Assembly: GCA_947501625.1 (NCBI GenBank)
Contig: CANMWN010000002.1
Span: forward strand, 248,001 to 312,000
DNA: 64,000 bases
Source of the DNA: an uncultured Flavobacteriaceae bacterium
GTDB taxonomy: Bacteria; Bacteroidota; Bacteroidia; Flavobacteriales; Flavobacteriaceae
Direction: 5' to 3'
Position numbers and translations under genes: made by a program. Below, in pieces: positions 1 through 8,038 of the stretch. The notes under the pieces are model-generated. The model was given only the letters and a program-made list of their open reading frames with translations, was not told the DNA's origin and did not search any database. Within the stretch, counting starts at the first letter, position 1. The number at the start of each line of letters is the position of its first letter.

Positions 1-650
1 CAACTCGTGGTAAATATGGTTATCAAAAAATAATTGGGCAGTTTCAAAACCAAGAAATAGATATCTTAGTTGGCACGCAAATGTTATCAAAAGGACTAGA
101 TTTTAGTAATGTTTCTTTAGTTGGAGTTTTAAATGCCGATACCATGCTTAATTTCCCTGATTTTAGAGCCCATGAACGTAGTTTTCAATTAATGGTGCAA
201 GTTGCTGGTAGAGCAGGTAGATTGAAGAAACGTGGAAAAGTAGCTATACAAACCTTCAACCCTTATCATAAGATATTGCAACAAGTCTCTACGAACGATT
301 ATCTAGAAATGTATAAAGAACAGTTGGATGAGCGTTGGCAATACAAATATCCGCCTTTTTATAGAATGGTTAAGATTACCTTGAAGCATAGAGATTTTAA
401 TAGAGTAGAAGAAGGCGCACAATGGCTAGGAACTTCGTTTAACAATGTATTTAAAGAACATGTTTTAGGACCTTCAACACCAACGATTGGAAAAGTAAGA
501 AATTTGTATATACGTGTACTCTTAATTAAAATACCTCCAAAGCAGTCTTTAAAAGCAACAAAAGAACATATTTTAAAAATTAAAAATGTATTCCAAGCAG
601 TGAAAGAATTCCGATCTATCCGTTTTAATATTGATGTGGATAATTATTGA
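1..650 (+). CDS. priA: PriA primosomal helicase, C-terminal 215 residues (5' end outside window)
   Basis: The open frame enters at base 3 and runs to TGA at 648-650. It carries the C-terminal half of the helicase core: a GTQMLSKGLDF segment (motif V region) and QVAGRAGR (motif VI), followed by the short PriA C-terminal domain. PriA is a 3'-5' DNA helicase that reloads the replisome at stalled forks. The zinc-binding cysteines and Walker motifs lie upstream of the window and cannot be checked. Beginning the gene at the internal Met at base 81 would be wrong, because the preceding codons encode conserved PriA sequence. The next 590 bases hold no credible gene. Confidence 0.95.
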   Translation, partial: TRGKYGYQKIIGQFQNQEIDILVGTQMLSKGLDFSNVSLVGVLNADTMLNFPDFRAHERSFQLMVQVAGRAGRLKKRGKVAIQTFNPYHKILQQVSTNDYLEMYKEQLDERWQYKYPPFYRMVKITLKHRDFNRVEEGAQWLGTSFNNVFKEHVLGPSTPTIGKVRNLYIRVLLIKIPPKQSLKATKEHILKIKNVFQAVKEFRSIRFNIDVDNY

Positions 651-670
651 TATTTTTTGGAAGTTTCGCT

Positions 671-949
671 AACAGACCTGCTAAACGTAGTTCTGTAATT
701 TTTGAGTAAATATAAGGAATTTGGGCAATTATTATCAGATATTAGACTTCCTATATCAATCTGATAATAATTTATCGAATAGCAAGCGAGTCTTGCGTTA
801 TTTGCCAAATTTCGATTATTGGGAGCAAAAATTGCAGAGCCAAATTATGTTTAGTAAAAGTTGGTGCATCGTTTTGGCTCGATGCCCAGCAAAGGTGATA
901 TTAATTTTAAATATCACTATACTAAATAATTTGGTTTAGCAGGTCTGTT
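671..949 (+). repeat. 279-nt element with 16-bp perfect terminal inverted repeats and nested hairpins
   Basis: AACAGACCTGCTAAAC (671-686) is the exact reverse complement of 934-949. Inside, a 12-bp helix (693-704 with 826-837, containing one T-G wobble when read as + strand RNA) encloses a Y-shaped domain. That domain has an outer stem 718-728/802-811 and hairpins 729-740/759-770 (12 bp perfect) and 782-786/792-796. A second Y-shaped domain has an outer stem 840-856/920-934 with a 2-nt bulge, and hairpins 862-871/880-888 and 895-902/910-917. It could be a structured RNA, a MITE-like element or a folded single-stranded DNA site. No transposase or coding sequence lies in it. Confidence 0.7.
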
Positions 950-1023
950 GAAGCACAATCTTTTGGGATGGGAGTGCGAAGCACGAAGAAACAAAAGTTC
1001 AACTTTGCTGAATGTGCTTCAAC
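947..1023. repeat. Inverted repeat abutting the 279-nt element
   Basis: GTTGAAGCAC (947-956) pairs perfectly with 1014-1023. Nested inside are CTTTTG/CAAAAG (960-965/992-997), GTGC-GAA-GCAC (974-984) and AAAGTT-C-AACTTT (994-1006). It shares three bases with the right end of the 671-949 element, so the two may be parts of one larger unit. No coding capacity. Confidence 0.6.
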
Positions 1024-1125
1024 GTCTTCGTATATGAAATGTAGCGTGTTAAAAGACGCTATTGTTTCGGATTTATACACGAGTAGAATTTTTAATTTTT
1101 TCTTTTTATCTTTTCTATTTTAAAA

Positions 1126-1145
1126 GCCAAATTTAAAAATTTGGC
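1126..1145. repeat. Perfect 9-bp hairpin
   Basis: GCCAAATTT and AAATTTGGC are separated by AA, in the AT-rich tail of the intergenic region. There is no long T-run on either side typical of a terminator, so it is recorded as a palindrome only. Confidence 0.45.
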
Positions 1146-1236
1146 GACTTTGTAAATGTATACGAACCTCTTGGAAAGCCTGTATTAGTTATGTTTTATA
1201 TACATTGTTATGCTTTCGTTATTTTTTCTAAACAAT

Positions 1237-2028
1237 TTAATCATTTTTTATCTCTGAATTTATAAGTTCAAGCATTTCAATAATTCTAGATCTTAGTGTA
1301 ACTGATTGAATATTGGCGTTTTGATGAAATGAGATGACCATAGCCGCAATACTCTCTTGTACAGGATCTACCAAAATCTCTTTGAAGTCTATTTTCCTTT
1401 TAGATGGGTATATTTTAAATTTTAAACTAGAAGATTTATCTAAAGCCTCTGCTGGAGAATAGCCATCTTTCCAAAGATTATTATTTAGATTTCTTGATAT
1501 GCCGGATTCAGTAATCAATGGCGTAATAAATTGGTTTCGAAATATTTGATATTGATTTTCCTGTTCTTGTACTTGGTATACTTCAGATGACCAGTTTGAT
1601 AAAAGCGCTGCAAGTTTTTCGTTTTGTATCAGCTGTAATTTATCTGTGCCTATTATGTCATTTTTGATTGGATCAAAAGTGGGGTCTATCATGATGTGCC
1701 ACCATGATGTATAAAAAGTCTCTTCATCAAAAGTTTCCGGATTGTCTACAAAACTTAACAGTTTATGAGAGGCTTCGATGGCTCTATTTCGCATAAACAT
1801 TTTTTCTTCCAGCTGTGCAAGATTGGATTCGTATTCACTTTTTAGTTGTACCAATATTTTTTGCTCTAGAATTCTGCCTTTTCTCCTCTCATTCCAGTCG
1901 TTCACCTGTAGTGCTAAAAGAATACCTATCATCACGAGAACTATTTCACCTAAGGCGTATTTAAAATACTTTCCAGTTTTCCCTTCTGAAAGCAAGTTTT
2001 GGCGTATTTTTCTAAAGAATTTTATCAT
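1237..2028 (-). CDS. DUF6090 family membrane-anchored protein
   Basis: 263 aa. The N-terminus is a basic amphipathic stretch (about residues 1-20) followed by one transmembrane helix (about 25-43, ending in the LLALQVNDWNE signature), then a soluble helical domain. That arrangement and signature are typical of DUF6090, a family widespread and often multi-copy in Flavobacteriaceae with no known function. It stands alone, with more than 100 bp on each side and palindromic sequence around it. Inverted 13-bp sequences (12 of 13 matching) lie at 665-677 and 2093-2105, one on each side. Family call is confident; function unknown. Confidence 0.8.
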   Translation of the reverse strand: MIKFFRKIRQNLLSEGKTGKYFKYALGEIVLVMIGILLALQVNDWNERRKGRILEQKILVQLKSEYESNLAQLEEKMFMRNRAIEASHKLLSFVDNPETFDEETFYTSWWHIMIDPTFDPIKNDIIGTDKLQLIQNEKLAALLSNWSSEVYQVQEQENQYQIFRNQFITPLITESGISRNLNNNLWKDGYSPAEALDKSSSLKFKIYPSKRKIDFKEILVDPVQESIAAMVISFHQNANIQSVTLRSRIIEMLELINSEIKND

Positions 2029-2081
2029 TGGTTAGAGGTTTGTCATAATGAAGCACAATGTTAAGATAAATTCAGTTTTAA

Positions 2082-2132
2082 TTGACTTTATCGTCCGTTA
2101 GCGAAGTTAGTTTTTTAAAATGGTAAAGTCAA
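2082..2132. repeat. Inverted repeat with 33-nt loop, containing a TTCGCTAAC core
   Basis: TTGACTTTA (2082-2090) pairs with TAAAGTCAA (2124-2132). The loop carries at 2093-2105 the reverse complement of a 13-bp sequence also found at 665-677 with one mismatch, suggesting debris of the same repeat family on both sides of the DUF6090 gene. Confidence 0.4.
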
Positions 2133-2165
2133 GAATAGTTTTTAACAATTAGTTGGTTTCTAGGT

Positions 2166-2606
2166 TTATAAATTCTTTCTTAATCCAACACGGCTACTTC
2201 CATCAGAATACCAGTTTTCCATTTCTGTAAATTTTTGATATTCGTGTCTTTTATAAAATTTAAGTGCCTTATCGCCAGAAGTCCAAAGGTAAATATGTTT
2301 TAAACCTAGATTTATCGCTTGCTTTTCAATGCTTTTTAATAATTTGGCTCCAAGTCCTTTAGAACGGTATTTCTTCTCAACAAATAAATCTTTCAGATAA
2401 AACCAACCAGAATATGTGTCTCCGTTTTTATATGCTTGTCCAGATGTACCTCCAATAAAAGTTTTTCCATCTAGAGCCACAAAACTAATGGTATCAGAAC
2501 TTTCTATTTCTACTCCTTCTTCTAATGAAAGTTGATCAAATCCTACATCCATCTGCTCAATTTCTTCAGATGTCATTTCACGATTAATAATATTGATTTC
2601 TTTCAT
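2166..2606 (-). CDS. GNAT family N-acetyltransferase
   Basis: About 146 aa from the ATG at 2606; an upstream in-frame start at 2627 would add seven residues unlike family N-termini. The GNAT acetyl-CoA site is visible as a beta-4 strand (LKDLFVEKKYR) followed by the pyrophosphate loop RSKGLGAKLL, then a C-terminal half with YLWTSGDKALKFYKRHEY, the usual Tyr-containing alpha-4/beta-6 region. Such single-domain enzymes transfer an acetyl group from acetyl-CoA to an amine; the substrate cannot be told. It is monocistronic, ending 138 bp from the DUF6090 gene. Confidence 0.85.
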   Translation of the reverse strand: MKEINIINREMTSEEIEQMDVGFDQLSLEEGVEIESSDTISFVALDGKTFIGGTSGQAYKNGDTYSGWFYLKDLFVEKKYRSKGLGAKLLKSIEKQAINLGLKHIYLWTSGDKALKFYKRHEYQKFTEMENWYSDGSSRVGLRKNL

Positions 2607-2697
2607 GTTTAATAAAACTTGGAACAAGCAAAGTTAGTTTTATTTATTATAATACTAAGAATTGTTGTTGGAACCTAAGTAATATGATAAATAAGTA

Positions 2698-3144
2698 TTA
2701 ATTTCTAGTTGCAATCGCTTTTATAATTTTCAAGGCCTCAGGAAGTTTACTATTCATAAAGTCTAAATGCTCTTCAAGTATATCGATATCTATAGTGAGG
2801 GTGCTAAAATTAAGATTTTGAGTTAGAGTATAAACTTCGGTAGTTCCAGACCATTTTTTAGTTTCCTCATCTATTGGTTGTTTTTCACCGTTCAGTACAC
2901 ATCCAATATGTTTAAACGTAATAATTTTGTTAGGAATGTGTTTTTCAATAATACTATAAATTCCACTTTTATCCTGCGCAAGGAATAAAATTTGGTTGCC
3001 TTCTTCCCAATTATCGCAAGAAGCATAAGAGCCTTCTGAAAAGATACATGACCATTCGCGATACGAATTATCATCCCAAAGCGCATGCCAAATCTTACTT
3101 TTTTCAGCATTGATATTTATTGAAAGCTGTAATCGATGTATCAT
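2698..3144 (-). CDS. SRPBCC / AHSA1-like ligand-binding protein
   Basis: 148 aa. The start (INININAEKSKIWHALWDD), the WEEGNQILF middle and the C-terminal helix fit the START/Bet v1-like SRPBCC fold of the activator-of-Hsp90 (AHSA1) type. Such proteins bind hydrophobic ligands or act as cyclases or dehydratases; no catalytic motif singles out a reaction here. Its ATG overlaps the stop of the CapK-like gene by one base (TAATG), so it is the last gene of the 5995-2698 operon and probably translationally coupled. An accessory or product-binding role in that pathway is inference. Confidence 0.75.
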   Translation of the reverse strand: MIHRLQLSININAEKSKIWHALWDDNSYREWSCIFSEGSYASCDNWEEGNQILFLAQDKSGIYSIIEKHIPNKIITFKHIGCVLNGEKQPIDEETKKWSGTTEVYTLTQNLNFSTLTIDIDILEEHLDFMNSKLPEALKIIKAIATRN

Positions 3145-4466
3145 TATTTTTTATAGTTGTTTACTACTTTTCTACGTTTTCCAGAAGATAATGGAGGTAT
3201 TTCATCAACAATTACAATATTAATAATAGCATCTTTGCCAAAATCTTTTTTTACATCTTCTATTAAATCATTATAAAATTCAAAATCTCCAGAATGCGTA
3301 TTTAATTTTATAGAATATTCTGTTTTTGACTCTTGTATAAATTGGTATTGCTTTAATAAATGATAGTATTTATAAAACTTAGTATATACAAGATGAGAAG
3401 AAATTATTTCTCCTGATGTACTGTAAATGACATCCATTTTTCTTCCTTCTATTCTCTTAAGTGTAGGATAAGGATTTTTATTAGATGGTAATTGAGTAAA
3501 CATTGATATATCACCTGTATCATATCTAATTAGCGGCATGCAATAATTAAATAAATCGGTGATAACTATGCGCCCCATTTCACCAGGTTTTGCAGGACTG
3601 TCAGAGTTCATATCCAAAATTTCTATATGGTAACTTGCCCAATTAATATGAAAGTCTTCATCTGACGCATTTGGTAATTGTTGCGCAAGAATACCTAATT
3701 CTTCATTTGAATATCTAGATACAACACTAGTGCTAAAATATTTTTGCATTGATGATTTTACATAGTCATTTAAATATTCAGATATAGAAATAATTGCATT
3801 TACTTTTATATCTTTTAATACTTCTGAATTGTTTTTATCAAGATACATACAAATACTTTCGTAAGCCGAAGCAAATCCAATTAAATTTTTTTGAGAAGTA
3901 TCTTTTTTAAGTTTATTTAAAAATGCTTCAATTTCTTTATCATTAAATTTTGAAGTATCAACATAGACTAAATTTTTCATCCAAGATTTTATTGGACTGT
4001 TCATGTTTATGCCTCTCCAAACTTCAATATCATATAGTTTTTCGCCAAATTTATAGTTTGCTTGCTCAAGAAAATAAAGAGTGTCTGCGGTGTTTCTTAA
4101 GCGTTTGTTTGCATCGTGATATAAAAAAAACGGCACTCCTGTAGAACCACTTGTTGCAACTTTGTGATAGGGTTGCTCGAGATGTTTAGATGATCTAAAT
4201 TCTTTAAAATTGTTTTGAACAATAGTTTTTTTTATTACTGGAAAATCAGTAATGGAATTAAAATTTCTGTATTTTTTATAAAAAGGAGTAGTAGAAACTG
4301 CATGTTTGAGAATGCTATTTATGTTTTTGTCTCTTATAGAATTTACTAAAAATGCGTTATCATTTTTATTGATAGTTTCAATTTCATCATAATGATTTTT
4401 TACTTTCTTTCCTTTCAAAGTATCTAATGCCCAAAATGCCTTTGCTCTTAGTTTATTGATAGCCAT
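3144..4466 (-). CDS. CapK/PaaK-like adenylate-forming enzyme
   Basis: 440 aa. The phosphate-binding loop ATSGSTGVP (about residues 104-112) and a later LIRYDTGD motif are those of the phenylacetate-CoA ligase / CapK branch of the ANL superfamily. The C-terminal third ends in the lysine-bearing LSSGKRRKVV segment that closes on the active site. These enzymes activate a carboxylic acid as acyl-AMP and then transfer it to CoA or another acceptor; the substrate is not predictable here. The gene sits five bases after the GNAT-like gene and overlaps the SRPBCC gene by one base, placing it in the BKACE operon. Confidence 0.85.
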   Translation of the reverse strand: MAINKLRAKAFWALDTLKGKKVKNHYDEIETINKNDNAFLVNSIRDKNINSILKHAVSTTPFYKKYRNFNSITDFPVIKKTIVQNNFKEFRSSKHLEQPYHKVATSGSTGVPFFLYHDANKRLRNTADTLYFLEQANYKFGEKLYDIEVWRGINMNSPIKSWMKNLVYVDTSKFNDKEIEAFLNKLKKDTSQKNLIGFASAYESICMYLDKNNSEVLKDIKVNAIISISEYLNDYVKSSMQKYFSTSVVSRYSNEELGILAQQLPNASDEDFHINWASYHIEILDMNSDSPAKPGEMGRIVITDLFNYCMPLIRYDTGDISMFTQLPSNKNPYPTLKRIEGRKMDVIYSTSGEIISSHLVYTKFYKYYHLLKQYQFIQESKTEYSIKLNTHSGDFEFYNDLIEDVKKDFGKDAIINIVIVDEIPPLSSGKRRKVVNNYKK

Positions 4467-4471
4467 GAGTA

Positions 4472-5113
4472 TTAATAGTTTTTTAAAGTAAAATTCTTAG
4501 TATACTTTTTAAATAAAACAATGCTAATTAATAATTTTACAGGCCTTGATTTTAACTTTTTCTTAAACTTAATAGTTGATTTATTAAAATATTCTGTGAT
4601 ACTATAATTTACGTCAATGCCTTTTTCTTTGGCAAGTTCATAGCAATTGTAGCGTAGAAATGGCGCTAAATTTTTCCCTCTATAAGATTCAAATGTATAC
4701 ATACTATGCATGTACGATTCATTTTCTTTAAGGTCAAATGTCTTCTCTCTAAAAGTGAAACTATCTCTCTTAATAAACATATATGCTGCAATCTTTTCAT
4801 GGTGCTTAATACCGATACATAGTTGCCCATTTTTAAGGTCATTTAGCAAATCTTTACCTTCAATTCCAATAATAGTATTTTTTACTTCAGTGATTTCTTT
4901 TTCACCAAAATATGAAACGGAATATCCAGATGCATCACCTCTTATTTTTGGTGGAATTATAGATTCTGTAGCTTCTTGAACCCAATAATAAGGCATGATA
5001 TCAATACCTATTTTTGCCATTTGATTTCTTACGCCATGTAAGAATAAACCATGACGAATGATATTCCAAAACCACTTAATTTTATAAAATTTATCTTCTC
5101 TGCCTAATTCCAT
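4472..5113 (-). CDS. GNAT-like acyltransferase of unknown substrate
   Basis: 213 aa. The middle and C-terminal part (about residues 95-175) reads as a GNAT fold: a KNGQLCIGI beta strand, then YMHSMYTFESYRGKNLAP, in which YRGKNLAP occupies the acetyl-CoA loop position (canonical R/Q-x-x-G-x-G/A), and a following helix. The N-terminal 90 residues are not recognised. It is separated from the upstream BKACE gene by nine bases and from the CapK-like gene by five, so it is co-transcribed. It probably transfers an acyl group to an intermediate of the pathway (inference). The GNAT assignment is moderate because the loop is divergent. Confidence 0.65.
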   Translation of the reverse strand: MELGREDKFYKIKWFWNIIRHGLFLHGVRNQMAKIGIDIMPYYWVQEATESIIPPKIRGDASGYSVSYFGEKEITEVKNTIIGIEGKDLLNDLKNGQLCIGIKHHEKIAAYMFIKRDSFTFREKTFDLKENESYMHSMYTFESYRGKNLAPFLRYNCYELAKEKGIDVNYSITEYFNKSTIKFKKKLKSRPVKLLISIVLFKKYTKNFTLKNY

Positions 5114-5122
5114 AATTAAAAA

Positions 5123-5995
5123 TTATAAACGACCATAAAGTCCATTGCCTGGAGCAAGATTCATTTTTTTTCTAAACTCTTTTGGAGACATTACTTTTCT
5201 ATTATTGGCCTTTGCAATGATATGAATTCGTTCAATTAGTTCTGAATTTGTTGCTAGTTTTGTTCTTTCTGCATCAAACCAAATGTTATCCTCGATACCT
5301 ATTCTTACTCCGCCACCAATAGCTATTGAAAGCGAATTCATCATTAATTGATCATTTCCTATTCCAGCCAAACTCCAATATGAACTGTCTGGAAGGTCAT
5401 TAATCATTACACCTGCATGTAAAAGATTTGCTTGAGAACAAGCTATATTTCCAAAGAGTAAATTGTAATAATAAGGTGCTTGAATTATAGCCTTTTTTTT
5501 AAGATATTTTGCGTAATTTATCATTCCAATGTCAAAAACTTCAAGTTCAGGAACTATTCCTTTTTCTTTCATTCTTTTAGCCAAGTTAGTGACCATTTCT
5601 GGAGAGTTGATACTTGCAGTTTTATTAAAGTTTAAAGAACTTAATGTAAGACTTCCCATATCAGGTTTTAAATTTCCTTCAAGGTTCAGTGGATCAGCCC
5701 TTTGTTCTAATTCACCAAAATTTCTTCCACTTAGCGAAACACAAATAACTAGTTCAGGAGCATACTTTCGTATACCTTCGATAATTTCAGCATACACTTC
5801 TTTTTTATAAGTTGGAATACCTGTAATTTCATCTCTTGCATGTAAATGAACCATAGTAATTCCAATTTCTGAAACTTTATGAACATCTTCAACTATTTCC
5901 GATGCAGTTATTGGAACATGCGGAGTCATATTTTTAGTAGGAATCATGCCTGTAGGCGTGAAATTGATAATTAAGTTATCATTCATATTTAGCAA
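5123..5995 (-). CDS. BKACE family beta-keto acid cleavage enzyme (DUF849)
   Basis: 290 aa. The TIM-barrel BKACE family condenses a beta-keto acid with acetyl-CoA, yielding acetoacetate and a new acyl-CoA; 3-keto-5-aminohexanoate cleavage enzyme is the founding member. The zinc ligands HLH (His50, His52) and the RIGIED block (Arg231, Glu235, Asp236), equivalent to the catalytic Arg/Glu/Asp of Kce, are intact, so it should be active. No other lysine-fermentation gene is near, so another substrate is likely. ATG at 5986 is an alternative start. A TTG-N17-TATATTGC sequence at 6064-6091 is a possible promoter. First gene of the four-gene operon. Confidence 0.88.
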   Translation of the reverse strand: MLNMNDNLIINFTPTGMIPTKNMTPHVPITASEIVEDVHKVSEIGITMVHLHARDEITGIPTYKKEVYAEIIEGIRKYAPELVICVSLSGRNFGELEQRADPLNLEGNLKPDMGSLTLSSLNFNKTASINSPEMVTNLAKRMKEKGIVPELEVFDIGMINYAKYLKKKAIIQAPYYYNLLFGNIACSQANLLHAGVMINDLPDSSYWSLAGIGNDQLMMNSLSIAIGGGVRIGIEDNIWFDAERTKLATNSELIERIHIIAKANNRKVMSPKEFRKKMNLAPGNGLYGRL

Positions 5996-6113
5996 TTTAT
6001 TTAGTATTGATTAGGGACTTTAAAAATTGAATTTCTTATTGAATCAATTATTAGTAATTTTTTGCAATATATAAATTTTGAAATAAATCAATAAACTGTT
6101 AATTAATATGCAG

Positions 6114-7154
6114 TTATCTATTGAAATTTGCTTTGCAGCCTTCAATGGTTTTTCGAATAAATTTGTTGTTTTTAATAATCAAAATTTCACCATACTTTCC
6201 ATTTTTAATACTAGAATCAACGACAATAATTTTTTTGTCAAATAATTGCATTACTTCATTTTGCGAAGTATGACCAACAATAATATGATTGACATTTAAT
6301 TGTCTAAGAAGATTATTAAGTTCATGCTCATTAAAACCTTCTTTAAAATAGCCTCTATACCATATTGGACCATTGGTTCCATAATACTTTTTATAAAACG
6401 GAACTGTTTTCATTTCTTCTTTTTTGCGATCTATTGATTCTCGCATTAATCTGTTTGTGTCATCAATATTGAATCCATTAGAAATAAATTCTTTAGAAAT
6501 TCCACCATGAACAAATAACTTGTCATTAATGGTAATAATTGTTGATTTGGACCTTAACCATCTACCAAGGATTGTATTTTTATCTATTAATTTAGGAAAA
6601 GGAATAGCTAATAGTTTTGATGATTTTATATATTTTGTATGTAAATACCGTAAATCATTATGGAGAACCATATATTCATGATTACCAAGTAAATAATGAA
6701 CTTTCCCTCCGCTTTTTTGTGCTTGCTCTTCTAGTTTGTATATAAACCAAAGCGTTTCGGTCACTTTATCACCTCTGTCAAAAATATCACCAACAATAAC
6801 TAAATGCCCTTTTCCAAAAGACCAATTCAAATTTTTATCTATAACTTTATTATTCTTTAGAACTTTAATTGCAATATCATATTGACCATGAATATCACTC
6901 AAAGCAGCTATTTTTTTGACGCCTGTATATGAAGAATGTTCAGGTTTAAAATTTATTTTTTTGGAGCTAATTGGAAGTTTAGAAGTAATGACTTTATTAT
7001 TAATGATATTTTTTTCAATCAGAATAGAATCTTTAATGAAAATATAAGGCCCATCATTAATGACTACACTATCAATTTTGTTATTGAAACCTGTATTTGA
7101 ATAACAATATAATGATGAAATCAATAAGAAAAAAAGAGAGATAGTTTTTTGCAT
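6114..7154 (-). CDS. Exported PPP-type metallophosphoesterase
   Basis: 346 aa with an N-terminal signal peptide (about residues 1-19). The PPP phosphatase metal motifs are complete: SDIHG (86-90), GDIFDRG (122-128), GNHE (157-160), VHGG (His216) and VGHTSQ (His295). It most resembles the bacterial Shewanella-like (Shelphs) branch of calcineurin-type phosphatases, which act on phosphoproteins or small phosphate esters; export suggests a periplasmic substrate. It lies 118 bp upstream of the BKACE operon on the same strand and is divergent from fabG. Co-transcription with the operon is possible but not shown. Confidence 0.85.
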   Translation of the reverse strand: MQKTISLFFLLISSLYCYSNTGFNNKIDSVVINDGPYIFIKDSILIEKNIINNKVITSKLPISSKKINFKPEHSSYTGVKKIAALSDIHGQYDIAIKVLKNNKVIDKNLNWSFGKGHLVIVGDIFDRGDKVTETLWFIYKLEEQAQKSGGKVHYLLGNHEYMVLHNDLRYLHTKYIKSSKLLAIPFPKLIDKNTILGRWLRSKSTIITINDKLFVHGGISKEFISNGFNIDDTNRLMRESIDRKKEEMKTVPFYKKYYGTNGPIWYRGYFKEGFNEHELNNLLRQLNVNHIIVGHTSQNEVMQLFDKKIIVVDSSIKNGKYGEILIIKNNKFIRKTIEGCKANFNR

Positions 7155-7254
7155 TAGGATTCGGTTATGAATTATTGTTATGCAAGATAAACTTACAAAA
7201 TGATATACAAAGCAAAGTTATTATAAATTATAAGTTAGTTACAAGTACTTTTTA

Positions 7255-7262
7255 TATCTTTG
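7255..7262 (+). promoter_or_regulatory. Bacteroidota -7 box upstream of fabG
   Basis: TATCTTTG matches TAnnTTTG, 26 bases before the fabG ATG. No good -33 TTTG is seen at the standard spacing, so support is partial. Confidence 0.45.
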
Positions 7263-7288
7263 ATTTACAATTTATCAATTTTGAAAAA

Positions 7289-8035
7289 ATGAAATTATTA
7301 CAAGACAAAACTGCACTGATTACAGGTGCTACACGTGGAATTGGAAAAGGGATTGCTCAGGTTTTTGCTCAACAAGGTGCAAATGTAGCATTTACTTATA
7401 GTTCTTCGGTAGAAGCAGCCAAAGCATTGGAAAATGAATTAATTGAAATGGGTGTAAAAGCAAAAGGCTATCAATCAAATGCAGCTGATTTTGATGCGGC
7501 ACAAGAATTAGCAGCTTCAGTTTTAAAAGAGTTCGGCTCAATAGATGCTTTGATTAACAATGCAGGTATCACTAAAGATAATCTTTTAATGCGTATATCA
7601 GAAGAAGATTTCGATAAAGTGATAGAAATAAATTTAAAATCGGTTTTTAATTTGACCAAGGCAGTTATTAGACCTATGATGAAACAACGTGCTGGATCAA
7701 TTATCAATATGAGTTCTGTAGTAGGATTGAAGGGAAATGCTGGACAAGCTAATTATGCAGCTTCCAAAGCAGGAATTATAGGTTTTTCTAAATCTGTAGC
7801 ATTAGAATTAGGTTCAAGAAATATTCGTAGCAATGTGATTGCTCCTGGTTTTATTGAAACTGAAATGACAGCAAAACTGGATGAAGAAACTGTAAAAGGG
7901 TGGCGTGCAGCAATTCCTTTAAAAAGAGGAGGAAAGCCTGAAGATATTGCGAATGCTTGTGTGTTCTTGGCATCAGATATGAGTTCTTATATTACAGGAC
8001 AGACTTTAAGTGTAGATGGAGGAATGTTGACATAA
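7289..8035 (+). CDS. fabG: 3-oxoacyl-ACP reductase FabG
   Basis: 248 aa from ATG 7289; the longer frame from 7175 uses a non-ATG codon and adds 38 residues without homology. It is a classical short-chain dehydrogenase: TGATRGIG cofactor loop (12-19), NNAG (90-93), catalytic Ser143, Tyr156 and Lys160, and the C-terminal TGQTLSVDGG signature. It reduces 3-oxoacyl-ACP with NADPH in fatty acid elongation. A TAnnTTTG box lies 26 bp upstream. Only three bases separate it from the following vWA-like gene, so the two are probably co-transcribed. Confidence 0.95.
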   Translation: MKLLQDKTALITGATRGIGKGIAQVFAQQGANVAFTYSSSVEAAKALENELIEMGVKAKGYQSNAADFDAAQELAASVLKEFGSIDALINNAGITKDNLLMRISEEDFDKVIEINLKSVFNLTKAVIRPMMKQRAGSIINMSSVVGLKGNAGQANYAASKAGIIGFSKSVALELGSRNIRSNVIAPGFIETEMTAKLDEETVKGWRAAIPLKRGGKPEDIANACVFLASDMSSYITGQTLSVDGGMLT

Positions 8036-8038
8036 TTC

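Larger units (their letters stand above)
651..1236. other. Gene-free, palindrome-rich intergenic region
   Basis: This 586-base gap between priA and a DUF6090 gene has no credible ORF. A 72-codon frame at 721-939 starts at TTG and lies wholly inside a palindromic structure. The gap holds a 279-base element with terminal inverted repeats (671-949), a second inverted repeat directly abutting it (947-1023) and a perfect 9-bp hairpin (1126-1145). The overall look is that of a dispersed repeat or structured element, but copy number elsewhere in the genome cannot be judged here. Confidence 0.7.

Noticed and set aside
721-939. 72-codon open frame in the priA-DUF6090 gap
   Set aside because: It starts at TTG, lies entirely within the nested palindromes, and its residues show no protein-like pattern.
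1150-1236. Possible integron attC-like end (GTTATGC and related bases)
   Set aside because: The bases do not fit the GTTRRRY core, there is no integrase, and no cassette array is visible.
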